From: Fuerstiella sp.
Lineage (GTDB): Bacteria; Planctomycetota; Planctomycetia; Planctomycetales; Planctomycetaceae
Assembly (NCBI GenBank): GCA_029245955.1
Contig: JAQWOH010000019.1
Span: 62,001 to 126,000 of the forward strand
Direction: 5' to 3'
Length of the DNA stretch: 64,000 bases
Shown here one piece after another: positions 16,178 through 24,694 of this stretch (position 1 is its first letter; every line of letters starts with the position of its first letter). The notes under the pieces were generated by a model. That model saw only the letters and a list, made by a program, of their open reading frames with translations, did no database searches and was not told where the DNA came from. A program made the translations under genes and the position numbers.

Positions 16178-17631
16178 ATACTCAGCACACTTTTCCATGC
16201 CAGCGGCAACGATCGGTGCCGACAACACGACGCAAAATGCTGACAACGTGCGCCAGCGGTTTTGGTGCGCTGGCTCTGTCGGCACTGCAGACCGATCCGC
16301 TTTTTGCCGATAAAACTGAAAATTTGTCCGGCCCTGGATCTGCCGGACATGGCCCCCACCATGAAGTCCGTGCGAAGAACGTGATTTTCCTGTATATGGA
16401 CGGAGGACCGTCCCAGGTCGACACGTTCGACCCGAAGCCCATCCTGGACAAACACGACGGCGAAGACCCTGCTCAGCTGTTCAATGTTGAACCCACTCAG
16501 TTCAACAACAACGGCAACCTTCTGGCCAGTCCATGGAAATTCACTCAGTACGGCGAGTCGGGCATCCCGGTCAGCGAACTTTTTCCCCACGTCGCCGAAT
16601 GTGTCGATGAGATGTCCGTTGTTCGATCGATGACGTCCGGTTTTCCAGAGCATACATTCGCAAATTACTTTCTGCATACCGGAAGTGCTTTGCAGGGACG
16701 GCCCAGTATGGGCGCGTGGGTCAACTACGGACTGGGCAGCGAGTGCCGGAATCTGCCAGGCTTTGTCGTGCTGAACGGAGGACTGATTCCCCCCGGCGGA
16801 CTCGACTGTTTCGGCAGCGGCTTCCTGCCGGCCAGCCATCAGGGTTCTGTCTTCAAGCCGTCCGGCACGGGTGTCGCGAACATCCAGCCCCTGGAAGCTA
16901 ATCCACAGAAGCAGCGAGAGAAGCTGAAGCTGATCAGTCGGCTTGACGGTCTGGCGGCGGCGCAGTTCGGAAAGCACGACAGTCTGGAGTCTGCCATCCG
17001 GAACTATGAGCTGGCCTACGCGATGCAGATGGCCGTTCCGGAAGTGATGTCACTGACCGAAGAGCCAGCTCATCTGCAGAAGATGTACGGCATGGAGTCC
17101 AAATACGAGCCGACTCGCATCTATGCGGCGCAATGCCTGATTGCACGCCGCATGCTTGAGCAGGGTGTGCGATTCATTGAACTAACGTGCCCGAAAGTTG
17201 GCGGCGACCGCTGGGACCAGCACTCGAATCTGAAGTCGGGACATGAGAACAACGCCCGCGCGGTCGATCAGCCGATCGCCGCACTGCTTAAAGACCTTCG
17301 ACAGCGTGATCTGCTGGATGAAACACTCGTGGTATGGGCAGGTGAGTTCGGACGCACACCATTTGCTCAGGGCAAGAACGGCCGCGACCATAACCAGTTC
17401 GGCTTTACTGTCTGGCTGGCCGGTGGCGGAGTGAAACCCGGTACAATTTACGGTGCGACGGACGAGTTCGGTTACAAGGCCGTTGAGAACAGGGCGGAAA
17501 TGTACGACCTGCATGCCACCATGCTGTACCTGATGGGCGTCGATCACACTCGTTCAACATTCCGCTTCAGCGGCCGCGACATGCGACTGACCGACGTTCA
17601 CGGTCATGTCATCCACGACATCATTGGTTGA
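16174..17631 (+). CDS. DUF1501 (sulfatase-like) Tat-exported protein
   Basis: The 485-residue protein starts at the ATG at 16174, overlapping the preceding stop by four bases, with AAGGAG about 14 bases upstream. The N-terminus has a twin-arginine segment ('TTRRKMLTTCASGFGALAL'), so it is probably folded before export. The body is the alkaline-phosphatase-fold DUF1501 family: 'VIFLYMDGGPSQVDTFDPK' near the start, 'TSGFPEHTFANYFLHTGS' in the middle, then 'LVVWAGEFGRTPFAQGKNGRDH' and 'YDLHATMLYLMGVDH' at the end. These proteins nearly always sit beside PSCyt1/DUF1553 genes in planctomycetes and are presumed hydrolases acting with them; no substrate is known. Confidence 0.9.
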   Translation: MNTQHTFPCQRQRSVPTTRRKMLTTCASGFGALALSALQTDPLFADKTENLSGPGSAGHGPHHEVRAKNVIFLYMDGGPSQVDTFDPKPILDKHDGEDPAQLFNVEPTQFNNNGNLLASPWKFTQYGESGIPVSELFPHVAECVDEMSVVRSMTSGFPEHTFANYFLHTGSALQGRPSMGAWVNYGLGSECRNLPGFVVLNGGLIPPGGLDCFGSGFLPASHQGSVFKPSGTGVANIQPLEANPQKQREKLKLISRLDGLAAAQFGKHDSLESAIRNYELAYAMQMAVPEVMSLTEEPAHLQKMYGMESKYEPTRIYAAQCLIARRMLEQGVRFIELTCPKVGGDRWDQHSNLKSGHENNARAVDQPIAALLKDLRQRDLLDETLVVWAGEFGRTPFAQGKNGRDHNQFGFTVWLAGGGVKPGTIYGATDEFGYKAVENRAEMYDLHATMLYLMGVDHTRSTFRFSGRDMRLTDVHGHVIHDIIG

Positions 17632-17690
17632 ACGGCGGCATGTCCGGCATCGCCAACGGAGGCGCCGCGGGGCAGGGCGGCATACTGAGT

Positions 17691-17719
17691 GCAGAGGCTG
17701 ACAGACAATCAGCCTCTGC
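17691..17719 (+). terminator. Hairpin downstream of the PSCyt1/DUF1501 pair
   Basis: A perfect 11-bp stem (17691-17701 with 17709-17719, GCAGAGGCTGA/TCAGCCTCTGC) encloses a 7-base loop, 60 bases after the DUF1501 stop. It is followed by TAATCAACTC rather than a U-run, so it may act as a weak or factor-assisted terminator. Confidence 0.5.
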
Positions 17720-17896
17720 TAATCAACTCAACTAAAGATATACCAATCTGTCGCCTGCACAGTTTGATCGATCCGATCTCTGCTGACGTTGAATGGCAAC
17801 AAGAAATCGCGGGCGCGGCGCTTGAACGCCTGCCGCCAGCACCCAAAGTATTCCTGAGACGTCGGCACAGAGGGCGGTTGACAGACACAGCGAACC

Positions 17897-18060
17897 TCAT
17901 GATTCGCCGATCACGTCCGCGGGACTCTTCACCGCCAAACCGGGTTTGTTCATCACTTGCAGATAGATCATTGTCGTACACACGTCTTTGTACCCGAGTA
18001 GTTCCTGCACAGTGCGGATGAAGCTGCTGCGAGGCGAAGATACTTCGAGGTTCTTTGCGA
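17897..18060 (-). pseudogene. Relic of a tyrosine recombinase (integron-integrase-like) C-terminus
   Basis: The minus strand encodes '[19 protein letters not shown]' followed by '[17 protein letters not shown]' and a stop. This closely resembles the C-terminal end of integron-type tyrosine recombinases, which read '[24 protein letters not shown]...G.GVRSP'. The catalytic tyrosine position (in 'TTMIY') is kept; the family histidine of 'LLGHKD' is Tyr here. Just upstream, in another frame, 'FASQQL' matches the 'HSFATHLL' segment that normally precedes it, so a frameshift/deletion separates the two. The rest of the enzyme is absent. The open frame continues upstream to an ATG at 18088, but those residues do not look like integrase. 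A dead fragment is the simplest reading. Confidence 0.6.
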
Positions 18061-18235
18061 CGTATGGGTTTTGTTGCTGAGTCGTCATTTATGTGTGTCA
18101 TCCCGGCCAGCGATGTCGTCTGGTTCAGTCCTTTCTCGGGAGCGGCCAGACATCACCCGCTCGGTTTGACCTGTGCGATCAGGACGTCATCCTTTTCCCA
18201 GAAAATCTGAAGATCAGACATCACGTGCAATAGTG

Positions 18236-19396
18236 TCAGTGTTCCCCGGAATCTGTTGGCCGGTCATTTTTTGCTTTCCAGACAATCACGATCCCGTCAC
18301 GTCCTCCGCTGACAATCCGTTGTCCATCGGCACTCAGAGCGACACACTGAACAGCATCTGAATGCCCTTTGAGAACTTCCAGCGTCTGCAGGGTGTCAGC
18401 ATTCCGGACCGTCACTGCATTGTCTTCGCCGCCACTGACGATGTGCTGTCCGTGGGCACTGTACGCGACGCTCAGAATTACCTTTCGGTTCTCGATCGTA
18501 CCCACTTCCTTCCTTCCCGCGATGTCCCAGACCTTCAAGGCTTTGACACCACCGGACACGACTTTGCTGCCGTCAGGACTGAACGAGACGGACAGGACTG
18601 GAAACCCCGTGTCAAAGGCACACAGCTCCATGCCCCGTTCCGCATCCCACAGCTTCAGATGTTTCCCGGTTCCCGTGGCAATCAGCCCTCCGTCCGGGCT
18701 GAAAGCAACGCTGACCGTTGAGGCCTGCGATTTCAGATCGAATACGTCGTTGCGGGTTGCAACGTCCCGGATCTTTACTTCATGTAAGCCAGCACTGGCA
18801 ATCTTTCGCCCATCAGGACGAAACGCGACACTTCTGACGGAGCCGATACCCGGATGATCAAGAGTGCACAGTGATTGGCTGGTGTTCGCGTCCCAGACGT
18901 CAACCGTTCCGTTGAAACCGCAGCTTGCGATCAACTGTCCGTCCGGACTGAAGGCGATACTGCGAACAGATTTCCGATTTTTGAGAGCCTTTAACTGCTC
19001 ACCGGTTGCAGCGTCCCAGACGAGCAGATCTCTCCCGCCACTGACAATCCGCTTTCCGTCACGGCTGACGGCCACGCTGTTTACGATGACGGCAGACGCC
19101 TTGATTGTCCGGGCCTTGACGAATCTTTGCAATTCTTCCTCCTCGCCGCGAACTGACGGCAAAAAGAGTGTCGTCGCAATTGTGAACGCCCATACGACAA
19201 GCGTTGCACCGGAATCTCTTTCGGAATGATCTGACACAACAAATCTCCGGACGACGAGGGCGGCAATCCGGCTCTCTCGGAGCCCCTGGCGGTCACCTCT
19301 GGAAGCTTGTTTCCGCGAACACGTCATCACCCGAACTGTGAGGACACTTTGCCCGCGGCACGCCATGTTTCTTCTTTCGTTTGTCAAACCCTGCAT
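18236..19396 (-). CDS. Exported or membrane-anchored seven-bladed WD40 protein
   Basis: The 386-residue reading frame ends in seven WD40 repeats (about residues 95-380). Each has the pattern 'V.SVAFSPDG..IASGG....KVWD' (for example 'VRSIAFSPDGQLIASCGFNG' and 'VLSVSFSPDGSKVVSGG'), enough for one closed propeller. Before them is a hydrophobic segment ('LVVWAFTIATTLFLPS', about 66-81) that looks like a signal peptide or anchor. The 60 or so residues before it are unlikely for a signal peptide, so the true start is probably downstream of the first ATG; candidates lie at residues 11 and 24. The role is probably protein-protein interaction at the cell envelope, with no partner evident. It lies between two pseudogenes but is itself intact. 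Confidence 0.75.
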   Translation of the reverse strand: MQGLTNERRNMACRGQSVLTVRVMTCSRKQASRGDRQGLRESRIAALVVRRFVVSDHSERDSGATLVVWAFTIATTLFLPSVRGEEEELQRFVKARTIKASAVIVNSVAVSRDGKRIVSGGRDLLVWDAATGEQLKALKNRKSVRSIAFSPDGQLIASCGFNGTVDVWDANTSQSLCTLDHPGIGSVRSVAFRPDGRKIASAGLHEVKIRDVATRNDVFDLKSQASTVSVAFSPDGGLIATGTGKHLKLWDAERGMELCAFDTGFPVLSVSFSPDGSKVVSGGVKALKVWDIAGRKEVGTIENRKVILSVAYSAHGQHIVSGGEDNAVTVRNADTLQTLEVLKGHSDAVQCVALSADGQRIVSGGRDGIVIVWKAKNDRPTDSGEH

Positions 19397-19919
19397 CTAA
19401 GCCTGATTCGCGGAGATCGTCAGCCGGTTGGTTTACGAATTCACCGTCTCGTGCAGAGTCACTCAAGAATACTTGTTTGGGCATAAGATGGGTACTTCGC
19501 GCACTGAAAGCCTTCGTATCGACGTGCAGCGGGTGGTCCAAAACATCTGCGTCCAAAGGTCGGACGCATTCTATCGGCCCAAACTTGTAATCGCGAGTGC
19601 CGGCGATTGGACGGGGGGAGCCGGCGCGGGAGTATTGCCGATAGAACGGCAGACATGCGCAAGGCGGCGTATTTTTTGGTTGCAGGATAACCAGGAAGTG
19701 AAAAAGGCGGTGACACCATCCGCAGCGACTGCATGATGGATCTCGCCGAGCAGTCTCCACGAGGTAACCGAAACACGCTCTTAGCGCGTCCTGTGGGCGC
19801 AACCGTCGCACCCGAAATGACCGCGGATGATAACACCGCGTGCAGATGTGCGAACGACGTTGGACGCGCAGGAAGGGCCTGTGGACAAGTTGAATGAGAA
19901 CGACGACAGGCCAACTCGT
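19397..19919. other. Non-coding stretch upstream of the sulfatase relic
   Basis: About 520 bp without a believable gene. The open frames here have no recognisable motifs. It could be further decayed sequence, like the regions on both sides of the WD40 gene. Confidence 0.4.
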
Positions 19920-19922
19920 TTA

Positions 19923-21180
19923 GGTTTCAGTCACTCTGGCGTACACGATCTCAGGATCGCCCCTTCCGGCGACCGAGCCGCCGGAAGTGAAAACGAGTCC
20001 CAACGTCATCCTCATATTGACCGATGACCCGGGCTACTCAGCTACCGGCTGTTATGGAACACAGAAGGCCAGGACACCCAACATTGACTGCCTGGCTGCG
20101 GAAGATGTGATATTCACTGATTTTCGTATAGCGGCATCGATCTGCTCGCCGTCGCGTACGGCCTTATTGACGGGCGCCTATCCGCAACGTGCCGGATTTT
20201 ACAGGGGCATCAATCCGAATCGGACGGCCCGCTGGTTTCTCGACCTCCACCCGGACGAGATCACGCTTGCAGAGCACTTCCGGCAGCAGGGCAATGCAAC
20301 GCATCTGGTCAGCAAATGGCACTTTGGTAAGGAACCGAAATTCTTTGACGACGCGAAGGTTTTCGCGAAGACACTGCTGGACCGACTGACGCAGCTCTAC
20401 ACACAGCGCGTGATCTCACTCATCCGTGATCAGGTGAAGGGTAAGAATCCAATCTTTCTCTATTACGCCCACAACAATCCGCATACCCCGCATCAGGCCG
20501 GCAGGAAATTCCGTGGGCCCTCGTGGCGACGTGATGCAGGAACTCGACTGAAGAGTATCGGTCAGATGATGACCACACTGCAGGAAACGGGCGCCGCTGA
20601 ACACACCATCGTCATCCATACATCCGACAACGAGCCCACAATTAACAGGTACGCCAAGCCCTTCCGCGGAACAAAGTACGTCACATTTAAGGGGGCGCCG
20701 TGTCCCGTTTATTTTTCACTGGCCGGCGGTGATCAACAGGGCGACCGTTTCCAATGTGAGCGTCAATGCTATGGACGTCTTCCCGAAGTTATCTGAGATC
20801 ATCGGTGCCTCCCTGCCGAACGACCGTGTTTACGAGGGCGAAAGTCTGCTGCCGCTCTTTGAAAACAAGACGCTCAAGCGATCGGCCAGCGAACCATTCT
20901 AACACTACAACTGCGAGAATCAGCAGACGGTGCGTCAGGATCAGTGGAAACTTCACCTGCCCCGCAGCAAGGAGCAACTGCCGTTCCGGGACAAGAACAA
21001 AGCCTGTGCAAACCTTAACCGACCAGTACTTTACAACCTGCGAAACGATCGCATGGAAACAACAATGTGGCCGCCGACAATCTCGAAGTCGTGCGGCAAA
21101 TGCTGGGCGTCGCCGAGTCCGCTTGACGGGACGTGGGCGAATTCATGGACTGCGGAAAGGCTCAGCGTACACGAACGACA
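19923..21180 (+). pseudogene. Decayed arylsulfatase
   Basis: The 5' part (from 19987) encodes 'PNVILILTDD.GYSATGCYG' and the formylglycine motif in 'ASICSPSRTALLTGAYPQRAG', both sulfatase hallmarks. The gene is then broken. 'RGDVMQELD' appears in another frame ending in TGA (20549-20551) where Trp is expected. 'GTKYVTFKG' shifts frame near 20705 to 'IFHWPAVINRATVSNVSVN'. The reading 'LFENKTLKRSASEPF' ends in TAA (20900-20902) and then continues as 'HYNCENQQTVRQDQWKLHLP'. A further shift near 21060 leads to 'NNVAADNLEVVRQMLGVAES' and a TGA (21124). A short deletion after 'KWHFGKEP' is likely. There is no ATG start and no signal peptide. The order of the fragments matches an intact arylsulfatase throughout, so this is one gene in decay. 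Confidence 0.88.
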
Positions 21181-21536
21181 GAACAGTATCCGAGGAAGAA
21201 GCCGCGGAATTTCGCACCTCGTGACCTTCTTTCCGCGCGCGATCACCGTGAAGACGATAACCGTAACCGACGGCCACGGCAGTGATCCTTGTCGACACAA
21301 ACACGATGTGATTACTCACCGTCCCGTCGCCACTGGAAATTTGCTGCAACCAATGGCCTGAATCTTTAGTGAATTCGCCGCCCGTCACCTGAAAAGTCTG
21401 AAGTTCACTGAACTGGTACGACGAAGCCGATAACGAAGGATGTAAGGGCAGGCAGGACGGCGAATGCGGCTGTAAGCGGAAATGCACCGCCAGCCACGAC
21501 TGGTGATAAGCCCCCTGCCTCTATCAGGAGAACGGA
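21181..21536. other. Intergenic region upstream of scpA
   Basis: About 355 bp with no recognisable gene. It contains the scpA ribosome-binding site (AGGAG at 21526-21530, six bases before the GTG start) and presumably the scpA promoter. Confidence 0.5.
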
Positions 21537-22283
21537 GTGACGCTGACGGATTATAGAGTCGACCTGGGATATTACAGCGGGCCAATGGACCTGTTGCTGT
21601 ATCTGGTACGGCGGCACGAACTGGACGTGTGCGAAGTCTCCCTGGCAAAAGTCACGAATGACTTTCAGCAGTTTCTGGGGCTGTTGGAAATACTGGATCT
21701 GGACATGATTGGCGACTTCGTTGTCATGGCCAGCATTCTGCTGGAAATGAAAAGCCGCGAAGTCCTGCCAAAACCGGAAGAGGAGCATGTCGATGAGGAT
21801 GTGATTGAAGATTCCAGCAGCGATTTGATCGCTCAGTTGATGCAATACAAGCGGTATAAGAATGCCGCCAGAACTCTGGACGAACGAGCGTCCGAATGGT
21901 TGGAACGGTATCCTCGCCTGAGTGACGATCGCCCGGACATCAAGCGGGATGGAGCTGCCGATCGCATCCGGGAAGTCGAATTGTGGGATCTTGTCAGCGC
22001 CCTGGCACGCATCGTTCGTGTGCCGGAACTGGAGAAAGAATCCAGTATTCGGATGGATGAAACCCCGCTGTCTGTCCATCAGGAACGCATTCGAAAGCGG
22101 CTGTTGACGGAGCCTCGCGTCACCTTCACTTCATTCTTTGACGGCGAAAAACTGCAGTCGCGAATCGTTGGTATTTTCCAGGCCACCCTGGAGCTGATTC
22201 GGCACGAACAATATCGTGCGGAGCAACCGGAAATGTATGGTGAAATCTGGATCCTGCCACCGTTAAGCAACTCTGGCGAGTGA
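21537..22283 (+). CDS. scpA: Segregation and condensation protein A
   Basis: This 248-residue protein is the kleisin subunit of the bacterial condensin (SMC-ScpA-ScpB), which organises and segregates the chromosome. The N-terminus has the family signature 'YSGPMDLLLYLVRRHELDVCEVSLAKV' (quoted in part: 'GPMDLLLYLVRRHELDV'), followed by 'ILLEMKSREVLP'. The C-terminal winged-helix region reads 'FQATLELIRHEQYRAEQ'. The acidic linker (about residues 80-95) is typical. It starts at a GTG with a well-placed AGGAG. No scpB or smc is in the window. It meets the following oxidoreductase gene tail to tail with no spacer. Confidence 0.92.
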   Translation: MTLTDYRVDLGYYSGPMDLLLYLVRRHELDVCEVSLAKVTNDFQQFLGLLEILDLDMIGDFVVMASILLEMKSREVLPKPEEEHVDEDVIEDSSSDLIAQLMQYKRYKNAARTLDERASEWLERYPRLSDDRPDIKRDGAADRIREVELWDLVSALARIVRVPELEKESSIRMDETPLSVHQERIRKRLLTEPRVTFTSFFDGEKLQSRIVGIFQATLELIRHEQYRAEQPEMYGEIWILPPLSNSGE

Positions 22284-23303
22284 TCAGACCAGATCGGCGA
22301 CCTGGCTGAGTTCAACGGGCTGTCGCGTGCTCGCAGATTCTTCTGCGGCTTCCATTACCATCACAGCTCTTGCCGCTTCGGGCGGAGTGATCACAGTGGG
22401 TACGGTTGACAGCCGGACACAGTCGGCGAAGTAGGCAAGTTCCGTAGCCAGTGCTCCAACTCGCCGCCCGTGCTGCTGCGGCCAGTAAACCGTGTCACTC
22501 ATTTTAGGGCCGCTGGCGTCAACCAGTGTGAAGCCGGTCTGCGAACAGTCGACAGTCAACTTGCCATCCGTGCCGATAACTTCCAGCGTGGCATCGATCG
22601 CGGTCGGTACGGTTTCCGGCAGGCACCAGTTTGTCTCGATGACGCCGACTGCAGCGTCATCGAATTCCAACATGGCCCAACCCAGATCCGGATAAGTAAA
22701 ATTGTTCGCACGCACGTTTCGTGCGTAGATGCGAGAAGGCGCACATCCCATAAACCACATCATCAGATCGGCATCGTGGATTCCATCACCCATCAGCGGC
22801 GAAATCTTGTCCAGGCGAATGTTGCCCGGTGCCTTCGGCAGATTGCGTTTCGCGTGCATCGACACGATTCGCCCTATCCGCCCATCCGCGATGGCCTGCT
22901 GAGCCAGCGTCACGCGCGGATCAAATCGACAGATGTGTCCCACCATCAGGTATCCGGGCGAATCTGCCGCCACTTCAAGCAGTCGCCGACACTGTTCGCC
23001 GGTCGCTGCCATGGGCTTCTCCAGAAAGACGTGTTTCCCGGACTGTAACGCGGCTTCCGCGACGGTCTGATGCTGTTGCCAGTGCGTGGTCACACTGACG
23101 ACATCGACGTCCTTTGAGTTCACGACATCGTCGTATTCTCGGACTGCAGCTGCACCAGGAAAACGAAGGGAAGCCTGCTGCAATCGCCGCTCGTCATGAT
23201 TGCAGACCGCGACCAGTTCGCTGCCTGGCAGCGATCGCAACGTTTCGGCATGGATTGTGCCAAACCGGCCGAGTCCAATAATTCCCCAGCGGATAGTCTT
23301 CAT
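22284..23303 (-). CDS. Gfo/Idh/MocA family oxidoreductase
   Basis: The 339-residue cytoplasmic protein has an N-terminal NAD(P)-binding Rossmann domain ('WGIIGLGRFGTIHAETL', residues 5-21) and the family 'KHVFLEKPMA' motif (about 89-98), whose Lys usually takes part in catalysis. The C-terminal alpha/beta domain includes 'GDGIHDADLMMWFMG', carrying the conserved Asp/His pair. Family members oxidise or reduce sugars, inositol or related polyols. The specific substrate is not predictable. There is no signal peptide, unlike the Tat-exported paralogue at 54583-55917. It is convergent with scpA; their stop codons abut at 22283/22284. Confidence 0.85.
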   Translation of the reverse strand: MKTIRWGIIGLGRFGTIHAETLRSLPGSELVAVCNHDERRLQQASLRFPGAAAVREYDDVVNSKDVDVVSVTTHWQQHQTVAEAALQSGKHVFLEKPMAATGEQCRRLLEVAADSPGYLMVGHICRFDPRVTLAQQAIADGRIGRIVSMHAKRNLPKAPGNIRLDKISPLMGDGIHDADLMMWFMGCAPSRIYARNVRANNFTYPDLGWAMLEFDDAAVGVIETNWCLPETVPTAIDATLEVIGTDGKLTVDCSQTGFTLVDASGPKMSDTVYWPQQHGRRVGALATELAYFADCVRLSTVPTVITPPEAARAVMVMEAAEESASTRQPVELSQVADLV

Positions 23304-23489
23304 GAATGTGATGTTAGGGGCTTTTCAGACAGCTTCAATGCATGTCGCATGTATCGATCGTGCGGGACGCATAGCTGCAAGGATCCCGGAGCTACCCTAG
23401 TTTTCCTTACCACTTCCCGTTTACCCGTGAACGCCGTTGCGTCCCTGACTCGGATTGTGGATAAGAGGCTAATTCGTTAGATATACTGA

Positions 23490-23521
23490 GCAGAGACGTC
23501 CGCCAGCAGAGACGTCCGCCA
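23490..23521. repeat. Short 16-bp direct repeat, two copies
   Basis: The unit GCAGAGACGTCCGCCA occurs twice in tandem (23490-23505, 23506-23521), followed by a partial third copy (GCAG). It lies 55 bp upstream of the HlyD-like adaptor gene. It could be an operator or simple slippage. Confidence 0.6.
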
Positions 23522-23576
23522 GCAGGACGTTCAACGGCAACGTTCTGCGCCCTGTCCCTGGTGACTGATTCGTGTA

Positions 23577-24545
23577 ATGGGAAAGATCGACGTCATGAAA
23601 CTATCTGATATGACCTTGTATGCAACCCTGTCGGTGCTGGCGACCGGCATGGCACAGGCTGCAGATGAGTTCAATAACCCAAATAACATCGAGGTGGACG
23701 AGGCGAGGATCGAGATTAAGGACCAGGTCGAGGTGTCCGTGGAAGTCCCGGGGACGATCACAAAGCTTGCTCCTGATAATCTGGGAGGAGTTGTCGAGAA
23801 GGGCCAGCTGGTCGTTCAACTCGACGACGAACTCGTACATGCGCAGCTGGCGGAACTGGAAGAAAAAGCCGCATCGGAAATCCTGATCAAATTTGCCGAG
23901 ATCAAACTTGAACAGGCGGAAGTCGAGTTGAAGGACAAGGAAGACCGAAACAGGATGACTCCGGGACTATTCAGTGACACGGAAATCCGCCGGCTAAAGC
24001 TGGACGTGGAACAGGGCAAAGCGGAATTGAAAAAATCAAAGCACGACAAACTGCTGGCAGAACTGGCCGCAAAGACGAAAGAAAAAGAGCTAAAACAGTT
24101 TACGCGACATGCTGAGCTCAGCGGCATCGTGACAGACCTGCACAATAAAGCAGTTGGTGCTGCCGTCAGACAGGGAGATCCGATCATGACGATCGTAAAC
24201 CTGGACAACGTCATGGCAGTTCTGACCGTAAGTCGGGAGTTTGAAGACAAGGTCAATGTCGGTGACAAAGTCCTGATTCGCCGCCGCCGGGCCACAGGCA
24301 GCAAATCCGGGGGTGGTGCCTTAAAGACGTCAGCTGAAAAATCAGAACCTCGCCGGAATAAGTCACCACCCTCAGCTGTCAGCGAAGTGTTTACAGGAGA
24401 CGTAACGCTGATTTCACCAACATTGAAGACCGACCTGGGTTACAGTCTTGAAATCCGGGCCATCATCGAAAATCGGTCACCGCAGCCGGGGAAGTACCTC
24501 CTGAAGGAAGGCGCTTCCATCGACGCCGTGATTCTTTCTCCGTAG
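23577..24545 (+). CDS. HlyD/RND-type periplasmic adaptor protein
   Basis: The 322-residue protein starts at 23577; the ATG at 23595 gives a cleaner signal peptide ('MKLSDMTLYATLSVLATG') and may be the true start. The mature part shows a membrane-fusion/adaptor layout. A first lipoyl-like half ('VEVPGTITKLAPDNLGGVVEKGQLVVQLDD', quoted in part: 'GGVVEKGQLVVQLDD') is followed by a Glu/Lys-rich coiled-coil hairpin (about 88-172). The second lipoyl half is 'TRHAELSGIVTDLHNKAVG', and a beta-barrel domain follows. Such proteins bridge an inner-membrane transporter to an outer-membrane channel. It lies 149 bp upstream of a PqqD-M50-HlyD protein on the same strand, so the two probably form one export system. 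No ABC or RND pump or outer-membrane channel gene is next to them. Confidence 0.8.
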   Translation: MGKIDVMKLSDMTLYATLSVLATGMAQAADEFNNPNNIEVDEARIEIKDQVEVSVEVPGTITKLAPDNLGGVVEKGQLVVQLDDELVHAQLAELEEKAASEILIKFAEIKLEQAEVELKDKEDRNRMTPGLFSDTEIRRLKLDVEQGKAELKKSKHDKLLAELAAKTKEKELKQFTRHAELSGIVTDLHNKAVGAAVRQGDPIMTIVNLDNVMAVLTVSREFEDKVNVGDKVLIRRRRATGSKSGGGALKTSAEKSEPRRNKSPPSAVSEVFTGDVTLISPTLKTDLGYSLEIRAIIENRSPQPGKYLLKEGASIDAVILSP

Positions 24546-24694
24546 ACTCGGAGTCGTCCGTTTAACCAAACTCAATCCGTCAGCGACGGTCTGTTCGAAC
24601 TGATGCTCGAAAACTGAGTGGCCGGCATTTGCCGATTGTCCCAAACAGGCACGCGATTGCGTCGCTGAAATTCTGATAGACGTCAATCGCTTTC

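Noticed and set aside
17691..17719. Possible integron attC site near the integrase relic
   Set aside because: The hairpin is a plain perfect stem 60 bases after the DUF1501 stop, without the paired core-site sequences and bulges of attC. A terminator is more likely.
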